Shown here: positions 49,807 through 58,163 of the stretch, in pieces
Position numbering within the stretch: the first letter of the stretch is position 1
Layout: each line of letters opens with the position of its first letter
From: Gaiellasilicea sp963730405
GTDB taxonomy: Bacteria; Actinomycetota; Thermoleophilia; Gaiellales; Gaiellaceae
Direction: 5' to 3'
Assembly (NCBI GenBank): GCA_963730405.1
Contig: CAVSRW010000001.1
Coordinates: 1 to 64,000 of the forward strand
DNA: 64,000 bases
Position numbers and translations under genes: made by a program
Notes under the pieces: generated by a model
Seen by the model: only the letters and a program-made list of their open reading frames with translations
Database searches by the model: none
Told to the model about the DNA's origin: nothing

Positions 49807-50193
49807 CTACCGGGGCGTCCCGATCCAGGTGCCTGCTGGGACGATGAGGACGCGCAGCCCGCCCTCGACCCGCCAGAGCGCGAGCGCCTGCTCGTCGCCG
49901 GCGAGCTCCGGCGCGACCGCGGCAGGGACGTAGCCGAGCTGCAGCGTGCGCTCCTCGTTCCAGATCGCGACGGCGTTCGGATCGTGCTCGTTGGCCGGCT
50001 CCGGGACGAGCGCGAGCCGGCGCGGCGGGTCGAACGACGGATCGGGCAGCGCCTCCGGCCGGTAGCTGACGCCCGCGGCCGGGACGACGCGAATCCGTGG
50101 ATCCTCCCAGGGCACCGGCTCCCCGGTTGCCGCGTCGCGGAGGCGGAACCCGCTTGCGCCGCGCTCGAGCCAGAGCCGCAGCCGCTCGCTCAC
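49807..50193 (-). CDS. HIRAN domain protein
   Basis: A 128-residue protein with a HIRAN-like C-terminal half: 'FDPPRRLALVPEPANEHDPN', 'AVAIWNEERTLQLGYVPAAV', 'ELAGDEQALALWRVEGGLRV'. HIRAN modules bind DNA 3' ends or stalled replication structures in larger proteins; stand-alone bacterial versions have no known role. GTG 50193 overlaps the acetamidase stop (GTGA). Its place between E1b and E2 genes is unexpected and may simply reflect operon shuffling. Confidence 0.75.
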   Translation of the reverse strand: MSERLRLWLERGASGFRLRDAATGEPVPWEDPRIRVVPAAGVSYRPEALPDPSFDPPRRLALVPEPANEHDPNAVAIWNEERTLQLGYVPAAVAPELAGDEQALALWRVEGGLRVLIVPAGTWIGTPR

Positions 50194-51047
50194 AGGAACG
50201 CGTCGTCGCGGAGCACCGCGTGCACGCCGAGCACCTGGTTCACCACCTGCGTCACGCGCAGGTCGACGACGACCGATGCGAACGCGAGCGCGTCGTTCCG
50301 GTCGAGGTCGAGCTCCCGCACCATCAGGTCGAGCATCCCGTCGACCGCGATCTTGGCGGCGTGGCCGAGGTGCTCGTCGAAGCCGAACGCCAGCCACGCG
50401 CCGTCGACACGGGCGATCGGCCATTCGAGCTCGAGGTCCTCGCGGACGTCCAGCGTCAGCTGTGCTTCGACGGGCGCCTCGATCGCCGTGCCGGACACCT
50501 CGCCGTCGCCCTGGACCGCATGCCCGTCCCCGGCGGAGAAGCGCGCGCCGTCGACCGGGATCGGGAGATACAGCGTCGTTCCCGCGACGAGCTCCTTGCA
50601 GTCGATGTTCCCGCCGCAGCGTCTCGGCGGAATCGTCGAGTGCACGCCCGCCTCGTCCGGCGGCATCCCGAGCACGCCGAGGAACGGAGCGAGACGGACG
50701 GCGCGGCCCTCTGCCCGGCCGACGTCTCCCTCCAGCTCCCAGTCGAGCCGATGGCCCTCGCCGCCGAAGGTGACGCCCCAGGATCCGGGAACGACGGCGT
50801 CGATCCCCACCGCGAGCACCTGGCCGGCGCGGGCGCCGCGCACCTCGATCGGACCGGCGAGCGCATGGCCCGTGTCGAGCTCCGGATTCCGCGGGGAGAA
50901 CGGCTCGTCCCGCCCGACGTCCCAACCCGCGTTCGGAACCGAGAAGGCGATCGCGTCGCCCGGATCCACCGTCAGCACGGGCTCGAGCTCGCGTGAGAAG
51001 TGGCCGTGGAGGACGGCCGCGTCGAGCGGCAGCTCGTGCCGCGCCAC
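50190..51047 (-). CDS. Acetamidase/formamidase family amidohydrolase
   Basis: A 285-residue member of the FmdA_AmdA family, which hydrolyses short-chain amides to ammonia and acid. Family motifs are 'ELEPVLTVDPGDAIAFSVPN', 'NPELDTGHALAGPIEVRGAR', 'FLGVLGMPPDEAGVHSTIPP', 'RRCGGNIDCKELVAGTTLYL' (conserved Gly-Gly-Asn-Ile/Leu-Asp) and 'GDGHAVQGDGEVSGTAIEA'. Start GTG 51047 overlaps the E1 beta stop. It is inserted in the 2-oxoacid dehydrogenase operon; a link to branched-chain amide or nitrile breakdown is possible but is only inference. Confidence 0.9.
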   Translation of the reverse strand: MARHELPLDAAVLHGHFSRELEPVLTVDPGDAIAFSVPNAGWDVGRDEPFSPRNPELDTGHALAGPIEVRGARAGQVLAVGIDAVVPGSWGVTFGGEGHRLDWELEGDVGRAEGRAVRLAPFLGVLGMPPDEAGVHSTIPPRRCGGNIDCKELVAGTTLYLPIPVDGARFSAGDGHAVQGDGEVSGTAIEAPVEAQLTLDVREDLELEWPIARVDGAWLAFGFDEHLGHAAKIAVDGMLDLMVRELDLDRNDALAFASVVVDLRVTQVVNQVLGVHAVLRDDAFL

Positions 51048-52015
51048 TAGAACGCGAGCAGCGAGCGGGCGGCGTCGACGACGCGCGCGACCGACGGCAT
51101 GTACGCGTCCTCGATCTGCCAGTACGGGTAGGGCACGTCGTAGCCCGTGACGCGCACGACCGGCGCCCGCAGGTCGAGAAGTGCCTTCTCGGCCAGGATC
51201 GCGGCGAGCTCGGCCGCGTAGCCGCAGGTGCGCGGCGCCTCCTGCACGAGCACGACGCGGCCGGTCTTCGCGGCGGACGCGAGCAGCGCCTCCTCGTCGA
51301 GCGGCTTCAGCGAGCGGAGATCGAGCACCTCGACGGAGGCGTCGAGCTCGGCCGCCGCCTTCGCGCACACCGGCACCATCGCGCCGTAGCCGACGAGCGT
51401 CAGGTCGGTCCCCTCCTGGACGAGCCGTGCTTTCCCGAGCGGGACGACGTGGTCGCCTTCGGGGACCTCGCCGCGCTCGGTCCGGTAGACGAGCTTCGGC
51501 TCGAGGATCACGACCGGGTCGGGATCGCGGATCGCCGCGGCCAGGAGGCCCTTTGCGTCCGCGGGCGTGGAGGGGATCGCGACCTTGATCCCGGGCGTGT
51601 GCACGTAGTACGTCTCGGGCGAGTCGTCGTGCAGCTCGGGCGCGCGGACGCCCCCGCCGTACGGCATCCGGATCGTGATCGGGAACGTCATCTTCCCGCC
51701 GGTCCGCCAGCGGTAGCGGCCGACGTGGGTGATCAGCTGGTCGAGGCACGGGTACGAGAACGCGTCGTACTGCATCTCGCAGACGGGCCGGTAGCCGGCC
51801 ATGCAGAGCCCGACCGCGGAGCCGAGGATGCCCGCCTCGGCGAGCGGGGTGTCGACGCAGCGGTCGGCGCCGAAGCGGTCGCGCAGCCCGGCCGTCGCCC
51901 GGAAGACGCCGCCGGCGCGGCCGACGTCCTCGCCCAGCACGAGCACGTCCGCGTCGCGCTCCATCTCGACGTGGAGCGCGTCGTTGACGGCCTCGACCAG
52001 CAGGAGCTCAGCCAC
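51047..52015 (-). CDS. 2-oxoacid dehydrogenase E1 component, beta subunit
   Basis: A 322-residue E1 beta of the pyruvate/branched-chain 2-oxoacid dehydrogenase family. 'EAVNDALHVEMERDADVLVL', 'GEDVGRAGGVFRATAGL' (the Glu that contacts the TPP aminopyrimidine), 'VDTPLAEAGILGSAVGLCMA', 'FSYPCLDQLITHVGRYRWRT', and 'GGGVRAPELHDDSPETYYVH' are typical, the last favouring the branched-chain or acetoin-type branch. Start ATG 52015 overlaps the E1 alpha stop by 8 nt. Confidence 0.93.
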   Translation of the reverse strand: MAELLLVEAVNDALHVEMERDADVLVLGEDVGRAGGVFRATAGLRDRFGADRCVDTPLAEAGILGSAVGLCMAGYRPVCEMQYDAFSYPCLDQLITHVGRYRWRTGGKMTFPITIRMPYGGGVRAPELHDDSPETYYVHTPGIKVAIPSTPADAKGLLAAAIRDPDPVVILEPKLVYRTERGEVPEGDHVVPLGKARLVQEGTDLTLVGYGAMVPVCAKAAAELDASVEVLDLRSLKPLDEEALLASAAKTGRVVLVQEAPRTCGYAAELAAILAEKALLDLRAPVVRVTGYDVPYPYWQIEDAYMPSVARVVDAARSLLAF

Positions 52016-53075
52016 GAAGGATCCTCCGCAGCTCGGCGAGATCGTGCTCGAACGACGCGGGCGGGTCGGCGAGTGCGTGCTCGAAGACGAGGCCGATGTC
52101 GGCCGGCGGCTCGGCCTCGGCCGCCGCGATCCCCGCGCGCATCACGTCGGCGGCCTCCGCCTTGATCTGCTCGTCGAGGGCGTCGTGGAGGATTCCCTGC
52201 CGGCGCAGGTACCCGGCGAAGCGGCCGACGCATTCGTTCGCCCGCTCCTCCTCGACCCGCTCGAGGTCGATGTACGCCCGCGGGTCGTCCGCCGTCGCGT
52301 GCGGGGCGGCGCGGTACGTGACGGCCTCGATGAAGGTCGGCCCCTCGCCGGCGCGCGCCCGCGCGACCGCCTCGCGCGTCGCCTCGTGGACGGCGAGCAC
52401 ATCGCCGCCGTCGACGCGCGTGCCCGGGATCCCGTAGCCCGCGGCCTTGTCGACGAGCGCCTCGGCACGCGTCTGCGCGGAGAGCGGCGTCGAGATCGCC
52501 CACTGGTTGTTGTTGCAGAGGAGCACGAGCGGCGCGCGCATGACGGCGGCGAAGTTCGCGCCCTCGTGGAAGGCGCCCTCGGAGGTGGCGCCGTCGCCGA
52601 AGAACGTGAGCGCGCAGGCCTGCTCGCCCCGCAGACGCTTCCCCCAGGCGAGCCCTGCGGCGTGCGGTACCTGAGTCGCGATCGGGACGCAGATCGAGGC
52701 GACGTTGTAGTCGGCCGGGTTCCACCAGCCGGCGGGGTGGCCGCGCCACCACGAGAGGATCGTCGCCGCAGGCATCCCGCGCAGGAGCCCGATCGCCGAC
52801 TCGCGGTAGCTCGGAAAGACCCAGTCGTCGTCGACGAGCGCGTGGAGCGCACCCGCCTGCATCGCCTCGTGGCCCCAGAAGATCGCGTACGTCCCGATCC
52901 GGCCCTGGCGGTGGTAGACGACCGAGCGCTCGTCGTAGGTGCGCAGCAGCACCATCGAGCGGTAGAGCGCGAGCAGCTCCTGCTCGCCGACGCCGTCGAT
53001 CTCGCCGTCCGGGATGGTGTCGCCGTCGCCGATCACGCGGCGGAGGTCGCGCTCCACGGGGATGGTGCTCGCCAT
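52008..53075 (-). CDS. 2-oxoacid dehydrogenase E1 component, alpha subunit
   Basis: A 355-residue thiamine-diphosphate-binding E1 alpha. The TPP motif is 'FFGDGATSEGAFHEGANFAA' followed by 'LVLLCNNNQWAISTPL' (GDG ... NN). The active-site His is in 'ISICVPIATQVPHAAGLAWG' context, and the phosphorylation-loop equivalent is 'YRAAPHATADDPRAYIDLER'. The N-terminal 'QELLALYRSMVLLRTYDERS' is the family start. First gene of the E1a-E1b-acetamidase-HIRAN-E2 operon. Confidence 0.93.
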   Translation of the reverse strand: MASTIPVERDLRRVIGDGDTIPDGEIDGVGEQELLALYRSMVLLRTYDERSVVYHRQGRIGTYAIFWGHEAMQAGALHALVDDDWVFPSYRESAIGLLRGMPAATILSWWRGHPAGWWNPADYNVASICVPIATQVPHAAGLAWGKRLRGEQACALTFFGDGATSEGAFHEGANFAAVMRAPLVLLCNNNQWAISTPLSAQTRAEALVDKAAGYGIPGTRVDGGDVLAVHEATREAVARARAGEGPTFIEAVTYRAAPHATADDPRAYIDLERVEEERANECVGRFAGYLRRQGILHDALDEQIKAEAADVMRAGIAAAEAEPPADIGLVFEHALADPPASFEHDLAELRRILRG

Positions 53076-53108
53076 CGCGGCTCGGACTCTATCCGCCGCG
53101 CGGGCTGC

Positions 53109-54306
53109 TCAGCGGAGCGCGAGGGCGCGGCGGAGAACGGGATCGCGGCCGGCGAGGAAGTCCGCGACCGTCGGCTCGACGCGGACGTTCGGCTGCACCG
53201 CGTCGCGCCGGTCTCGCGGGGCGATCTCGACGTAGACCGCGGCGACGTAGGCGGTCAGCCCCGCCACCGGCAGCTCGATCGGGTTGCGGTCGCCCCACTG
53301 GTTCGGCGCGCCTCCGCTCGGCTCGCCGACGAGCCGCGCCTTCGTGCGGTGGTCGACAGAGGCGACGAAGTTGCCGGCCGCCGAGAACGTCATCCGGCCC
53401 ATCAGCACGACGACCTTGCCGCGCAGCGGCCGAGACTCGATCAGATCGAGGAGCGGCCAGTACGTCGTGTTGTCGCCGCCGCCGTTGTGGCGGACGTCGA
53501 TCACGAGCCTGCGGAAGCCGGGCTTGCGGGCCGCGCGGAGGATGCGGTCGACCACTGCCTGCGGCGGCGAGGCGACCTGGTGATAGCCGAGGTAGAGCGA
53601 GCGGCCGCGCTCGAGCGGAACGAGCAGGAAGGGCTGCTCGAGGCCGCGGTAGAGCAGCGAGCGCTCGTAACGTGGCAGCGGCGTGAACGCAGTGCGCGAG
53701 CCCACCGTGCCCGGCCTCGAGCGTCACCTCGCTCCCGTCCGCGAACGCGTACGTCGCCGACCCCTTGACGATCCCGAGCCCGCGCAGGACCTCGGCGCAG
53801 ACGAGGTACTCGGGCAGGAGCAGCCGCACCGTCGAGGCGTTGTCACGGGGAATGAGCGGCCGCACCGACGCGAGCACCTGCGCCAGCGGCACGCCGTCGA
53901 TCGCGGTCACGCGCTTGCCCACGTGGGCGCCGCCCGCGACGTCGGCGACGACGTGGACGCCGTCGGCGAAGTCGTGCACGCGGAGCGGGTAGAACGTGAA
54001 CGGCTTCGCATGCGCGGGGTCGTGGAGGAAGATCCCGCCGTGGCCGTCGCGCTCGCCGAGCGTCGTCAGCCGCAGCAGGCCGACGAGGAGCTCGTCGCGG
54101 GAGATCCGCGGCGCCCGCTCGGCGAGTTCGGCCGCCTCCGTGCGCAGCTCGTTCAGCGGGACCTCGTGGTCGACGTCCGGGTGCAACCGGGCCATCTCGT
54201 CCACGAGGCCGGTGATCTCGCGCTGGAGCGGCGTCGGCGCTGCAGCCTCGGAACCGCCCGCACACCCGGCGAGGAGGAAGGAGACGGCGAGGAGGACGGT
54301 GCGCAC
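53109..54306 (-). CDS. S41 peptidase-like lipoprotein, one frameshift
   Basis: About 400 residues. GTG 54306 gives a lipoprotein signal 'RTVLLAVSFLLAGCAGGSEA' with lipobox LAGC. The N-terminal helical domain ('ITGLVDEMARLHPDVDHEVP') is followed by a PDZ-like region 'GKRVTAIDGVPLAQVLASV'. The frame breaks near 53690. The remaining part 'LVIDVRHNGGGDNTTYWPLL', 'GKVVVLMGRMTFSAAGNFVA' carries the S41 nucleophile-type Ser in 'TFSAAGNF', and 'ARLVGEPSGGAPNQWGD'. It is probably an envelope C-terminal-processing-like peptidase. An upstream ATG (54336) is an alternative start. Confidence 0.8.
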
Positions 54307-54335
54307 GGACGAAGCACACGCCTTCGAGCTCGACA

Positions 54336-54349
54336 TGTCAAGTTTGACA
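54336..54349. promoter_or_regulatory. Perfect TGTCAA-GT-TTGACA palindrome upstream of the lipoprotein gene
   Basis: TGTCAAGTTTGACA is a 6-bp dyad with a 2-bp spacer, 30 bp upstream of the lipoprotein GTG. It contains a TTGACA-like -35 on each strand and lies between two minus-strand genes. It is a candidate promoter/operator; the binding protein is unknown. Confidence 0.45.
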
Positions 54350-54374
54350 GGTGAGACTTAACGAAGCGGCAACG

Positions 54375-55232
54375 TCACACGAGCACCGTGACCGCTTCCC
54401 GCTCGGCCTCGAGCACGACTTCCTCGACGTCGCCGAGGTCCTCGCCGTCGAGCTGGAGCGGCATCGGGGCGTCGCAGCGAAGCTCGATCCGGTCGACATC
54501 GTGGAGGCGGAGCAGCGGCAGCCGCGTGCGGCCGGTGAGCAGGTAGCTCACCGCACCGGGGAGCGAGCGGGCGCGGAACGCGCGCGGTGCGAGCAGGTCG
54601 AGGCCGCCCTCGAGGTCGGCGCCGCGCGGCAGCCGGAGCGGCAGCGCGCCGAGGTAGCTGTACGGGTCGGCGTTCGCGACCAGCGCGAAGGCGGCGCGCC
54701 CGTGGCCGGTGACCTCGAGCGCCGGGTCGAAACGGACGCGGCGCTCGGCGAGCGTGCGCAGGGCCACGCGCGCGAAGGCGAGGTCTCCCGGCCGTTTGCC
54801 GTCCTCGCGCCGGCCGAGGGCATCGACGCGCCGGATCAGCTCGGCGTCGAGCCCGACCCCGGCCGCGAAGGCAAACCGGCGGCCGTTCGCGCGGCCGAGC
54901 CCGATCCGGCGCGTGCGGGCGGCCGCAATCCGGCCGGCCGCCGCGACCGGGTCGCGCGGAAGGCCGAGCGCGCGCGGGAGGACGTTCGTGCCGCCGCCCG
55001 GAACGAAGCCGAGCACCGTCTCCGGTCGCGCGCCGTTGAGCGCCTCGTTGAAGCCGCCGTCGCCGGAGAAGACGACGACGGCGTCCGTGTCCGCCTCGCG
55101 CGCAAGCTCGGTCGCGTGCCCCGCGCGCTCCGTGAAGACGGTCTCGAACGCGCCGAGCGCCCGACCGACGCGGTCGGCGAGCTCGGGCGTGACCCTGCTC
55201 GCGTACGGGTTGACGATCAGCGTGGTCTTCAC
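54375..55232 (-). CDS. Diacylglycerol/lipid kinase family protein (DagK-type)
   Basis: A 285-residue lipid kinase with the NAD-kinase-like fold. 'TTLIVNPYASRVTPELADRV' and 'DAVVVFSGDGGFNEALNGAR' (GGDG-like nucleotide motif, here SGDGG) are followed by 'VLGFVPGGGTNVLPRALGLP' and the C-terminal 'LQLDGEDLGDVEEVVLEAER' (xxDGE). It phosphorylates diacylglycerol, a sphingoid base or a similar lipid; which one is unknown. GTG 55232 overlaps the TetR stop (GTGA), so expression follows the TetR gene. Confidence 0.88.
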   Translation of the reverse strand: MKTTLIVNPYASRVTPELADRVGRALGAFETVFTERAGHATELAREADTDAVVVFSGDGGFNEALNGARPETVLGFVPGGGTNVLPRALGLPRDPVAAAGRIAAARTRRIGLGRANGRRFAFAAGVGLDAELIRRVDALGRREDGKRPGDLAFARVALRTLAERRVRFDPALEVTGHGRAAFALVANADPYSYLGALPLRLPRGADLEGGLDLLAPRAFRARSLPGAVSYLLTGRTRLPLLRLHDVDRIELRCDAPMPLQLDGEDLGDVEEVVLEAEREAVTVLV

Positions 55233-55858
55233 GCGGGACGCGTCGAGTAGCCGCGGATCCCGTCGACGAGAATCGCCGCGAACGAGTCCGCGATCGCGTC
55301 GGTGTCGCGCCCGGGCGAGAGCCACGTGTACGCCCAGTTCGCCGCGGAGAGGACGAGCAGCGCAGCGGCAGCGTCGTCCAGGTCGGTGCGCAGCTCACCG
55401 CGCTCGCGTCCCTCGCGAAAGAGCGCCCGCAGCCGCTCCTCGTAGCGGCGCCGCTCGCCGAGGATCTCCTCGCGACGCGTCCCCTCGAGGTAGCGCCACT
55501 CGCGCGTGAAGACCGTGGCCATGTCGAGCTGCTCGGAGACGACGTGGAGGTGCGCGCGCAGCGCGAGCCGGATCCGCTCGGCCGCGGGCGCGTCCTCCGG
55601 TAGCGCGTCGAGCCCGGCGTGGAAGGCGGCCGCGCCTTCGCGCATCGTCTCGTAGAGGAGCTCCTGCTTCGACTCGGTCAGCGAGTACAGCGACCCCTTC
55701 TGGACGCCCATCGCCTCGGCGAGGTCGCCCATCGACGTGCCGTGGTACCCCTTCTCGGCGAAGAGGCGGGCGGCCTGACGGGTCAGCTCCTGGCGGCGCG
55801 TGGCGATACACTCAATGCTAACGACCGTTCGGCAGGGAGGCCAGAGCCGTGGAAGCAC
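55229..55858 (-). CDS. TetR family repressor, probable PaaR-type regulator of paa genes
   Basis: A TetR regulator of about 195-209 residues. The helix-turn-helix is 'LTRQAARLFAEKGYHGTSMG' plus 'DLAEAMGVQKGSLYSLTES'. The C-terminal ligand domain ('DMATVFTREWRYLEGTRREE') resembles TetR_C_33/PaaR-type sensors of acyl-CoA. It is divergent from paaA, with a perfect PaaR-type operator between. The start is problematic: the only in-frame ATG (55858) lies past the operator and inside paaA, whereas conserved sequence begins near 55800. A non-ATG start or an indel is likely. Confidence 0.82.
   Translation of the reverse strand: MLPRLWPPCRTVVSIECIATRRQELTRQAARLFAEKGYHGTSMGDLAEAMGVQKGSLYSLTESKQELLYETMREGAAAFHAGLDALPEDAPAAERIRLALRAHLHVVSEQLDMATVFTREWRYLEGTRREEILGERRRYEERLRALFREGRERGELRTDLDDAAAALLVLSAANWAYTWLSPGRDTDAIADSFAAILVDGIRGYSTRPA
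55818..55831. promoter_or_regulatory. PaaR-type operator
   Basis: CTAACGACCGTTCG is a perfect instance of the pattern CNAACGNNCGTTNG, which I recall as the binding consensus of Thermus PaaR, a TetR repressor released by phenylacetyl-CoA. It lies 18 bp before the paaA GTG and at the 5' end of the TetR gene, the right place to control both. The identification rests on this match plus gene context. Confidence 0.7.
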
Positions 55859-56747
55859 GTGAGCAGGAGTTTCTCGATTACGTCCAGTCCGGCGGGCTGG
55901 TCGAGACCGACGACTGGATGCCGGACGAGTACCGGAAGCGGCTGATCAAGTTCATCGAGATGCACGGCAATTCGGAGCTGATGGGCGTGCTGCCCGAGCG
56001 CGACTGGATCCTGCGCGCGCCGACGCTGCAGCGGAAGCTCGCGCTGACGGCGAAGATCCAGGACGAGGTCGGCCACTGCCAGCTGATCTACCGCGTGGTC
56101 GAGGACCTCGGCAAGCCCCGGAGCGCCTGCCTCGACGACCTGATCGCCGGCAAGTCGAAGTTCCACAACGTCTTCCACTACCCGACCAAGTCCTGGGGCG
56201 ACGTCGGCGTGATCGCGTGGCTCGTGGACGCCGCCGCGATCATCAGCCAGAAGGCGCTCCTCAAGTGCTCGTACGCGCCGTACGCGCGCGTGATGAAGAA
56301 GGTCTGCTGGGAGGAGTCGTTCCACATCCTGCACGGCCGCGACACGATCCTGGCCATGGTCACGGGGACGCCGGAGCAGTTCGAGCTCGTCCAGGAGGCG
56401 CTCACTCGTTGGTGGGAGCCGCTGATGCACTTCCACGGGACGCCGATCCCCGCCGACGAGGACCCGATGGTGATCTGGCGGATCAAGAGCCAGGGGAACG
56501 AGGAGGCGCGGCAGCAGTTCCTCGACGGCTACGTGCCGCAGATCCTCGAGCTCGGGCTCGAGATCCCCGACCCGAAGCTGCGCCGAACGAGGACGGGGTC
56601 TGGGAGTACACCGAGCCGGACTGGGACAAGCTCCTCTCGGTCGTGACCGGCCACGGGCCGGCGTCGCAGGAGCGGCTCGACTTCCGGCGGCTCTCGCGCA
56701 CCGAGACGGAGTGGGTGTCGAAGGTGGTCCTCGCGGAGGCAGCGTGA
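55849..56747 (+). CDS. paaA: 1,2-phenylacetyl-CoA epoxidase subunit A, one frameshift
   Basis: The catalytic di-iron subunit of the PaaABCE multicomponent epoxidase, which forms ring-1,2-epoxyphenylacetyl-CoA. It has 'KFIEMHGNSELMGVLPERDW', 'LTAKIQDEVGHCQLIYRVVE' (Glu-x2-His iron ligands), 'KSKFHNVFHYPTKSWGDVGV' and 'VCWEESFHILHGRDTILAM' (Glu-x2-His). The frame breaks near 56583 in a run of CG. The other frame completes it with 'EDGVWEYTEPDWDKLLSVV' and 'RTETEWVSKVVLAEAA'. GTG 55849 has AGGGAGG upstream. Its stop overlaps the paaB start. Confidence 0.9.
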
Positions 56748-57031
56748 TCTGGGAGGTGTTCAGGCAGGAGCGGAAGGGCCAGCCGTTCGTGCACGGCGGC
56801 TCGTTCCACGCGCCGGACCAGGAGTTCGCCGACGCGTATGCGCGCGAGTTCTACGCGCGGCGGCAGGAGTCGGTCGCGCTCTGGGTCGTTCCGCGCGACG
56901 CGATCCACACGATCGAGGAGTTCCCGGACGAGTTCGACCTCAAGTACCGCCGCGTCGACGGCTACTCGATCAAGGCGCGGCTGAAGGAGGCACGTGAGCG
57001 AGCGGGCACAGCTGCTCCTGGAGCTAGCTGA
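56744..57031 (+). CDS. paaB: 1,2-phenylacetyl-CoA epoxidase subunit B
   Basis: A 95-residue PaaB, the small bridging subunit of the epoxidase. 'WEVFRQERKGQPFVHGGSFH' and 'ADAYAREFYARRQESVALWV' match the family, and 'KYRRVDGYSIKARLKEARER' the end. GTG 56744 overlaps the paaA stop (GTGA). Its last 38 nt overlap paaC, which is longer than usual and may make the paaB tail or paaC start imprecise. Confidence 0.9.
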   Translation: MIWEVFRQERKGQPFVHGGSFHAPDQEFADAYAREFYARRQESVALWVVPRDAIHTIEEFPDEFDLKYRRVDGYSIKARLKEARERAGTAAPGAS

Positions 57032-57638
57032 CGACGAGCTGATCCTCGGCTGGCGCAACTCCGAGTGGACGGGGATCGCGCCGTTCCTCGAGGAGGACGT
57101 CGCCTTCTCGTCGATCGCGCAGAACGAGATCGGCCACGCGCGGGCGCTCTACGAGCTGGCTGCGCGCGAGCTCGGCAGTGACGCGGACGCGCTCGCCTTC
57201 GACCGCAAGCCCGAGGAGTACCGCTGCGCGCCGCTCGTGCAGCTCCGGCTCGTGCCCGACTGGGCGCGGACGATCGCGCGGCACGTGCTCTACGAGACAG
57301 CGGACGCGATCCGGATCGAGCGGCTGAAGGAGCACGAGGACGAGGAGCTCGCCGGGATCGCGGCCAAGATCGACCGCGAGGAGGTCTACCACCGCCTACA
57401 CGCGGAGATGTGGCTCGAGCGCCTACGGGAGGAGGAGCGCTACGCGGCGGCGGTCGAGGAGCTGTGGCCGTACGCACTCGGCGTCCTCGAGCCCGGGCTG
57501 CGACCCGCGCTCGCGGAGCGAGTCGGGCGCGACGAGGTCGACGCGGTCGAGCGGACGGCGCCCGGGGAGGAGTTCGCTGCGCTCTGGGAGGAGATGACGA
57601 TGGTGAGGCGCTCGGCCCCGGTGGGTGCGCAGTGGTGA
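56994..57638 (+). CDS. paaC: 1,2-phenylacetyl-CoA epoxidase subunit C
   Basis: The structural, non-catalytic partner of PaaA, a ferritin-like protein of 214 residues. 'LLELADDELILGWRNSEWTG', 'DVAFSSIAQNEIGHARALYE', 'AFDRKPEEYRCAPLVQLR' and 'DREEVYHRLHAEMWLERLR' are PaaC signatures. GTG 56994 lies within the end of paaB; the stop overlaps the paaD start. Confidence 0.9.
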   Translation: MSERAQLLLELADDELILGWRNSEWTGIAPFLEEDVAFSSIAQNEIGHARALYELAARELGSDADALAFDRKPEEYRCAPLVQLRLVPDWARTIARHVLYETADAIRIERLKEHEDEELAGIAAKIDREEVYHRLHAEMWLERLREEERYAAAVEELWPYALGVLEPGLRPALAERVGRDEVDAVERTAPGEEFAALWEEMTMVRRSAPVGAQW

Positions 57639-58117
57639 CCGCGGCCGCCGTCTGGGAGGCGCTGGCCGAGATCCCGGATCCGGAGATCCCGGTGATCTCG
57701 CTCGTCGATCTCGGCGTCGTCAAGGCGGTCGAGGTCGAGGACGAGCGCGTCCGGATCGAGTTCACGCCGACGTTCATGGGCTGCCCGGCGCTCGAGGTGA
57801 TGCGGCGGCAGATGGAGGAGGCGGTGACGGCGCTCGGCGGCGAGCCGCAGGTCGACGTCCTCCTCGACGACTCCTGGTCGACGGACCGGATCACCGCCGA
57901 TGGGCGCGAGAAGCTCCGCGCCGCGGGCTTCGCACCGCCCGCGCCGCGCACCGAGGGCGCGCCGACGCTGCTGCAGCTCCGAAAGCCGGTGCACCGCTGC
58001 CCGTACTGCGGCTCCACCGACACGCGGCTCGACAACCTCTTCGGCCCGACGCCGTGCCGCTCGGTGCGCTACTGCGCGAGCTGCCGGCAGCCGTTCGAGC
58101 AGTTCAAGACGATCTAG
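57635..58117 (+). CDS. paaD: Phenylacetate degradation protein PaaD (DUF59/MIP18-like)
   Basis: A 160-residue PaaD, probably needed to mature or insert metal clusters in the epoxidase system. The N-terminal DUF59 part has 'LAEIPDPEIPVISLVDLGVV' and 'IEFTPTFMGCPALEVMRRQM' with the conserved cysteine. The C-terminal zinc-ribbon has 'HRCPYCGSTDTRLDNLFG' and 'CRSVRYCASCRQPFEQF'. GTG 57635 overlaps the paaC stop. The reductase gene paaE does not follow, so it must be elsewhere. Confidence 0.92.
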   Translation: MTAAAVWEALAEIPDPEIPVISLVDLGVVKAVEVEDERVRIEFTPTFMGCPALEVMRRQMEEAVTALGGEPQVDVLLDDSWSTDRITADGREKLRAAGFAPPAPRTEGAPTLLQLRKPVHRCPYCGSTDTRLDNLFGPTPCRSVRYCASCRQPFEQFKTI

Positions 58118-58163
58118 GGCGTTTCTCTCAAGCACTTCTTGCAACGTCGCCGCGTCCGCGCCA

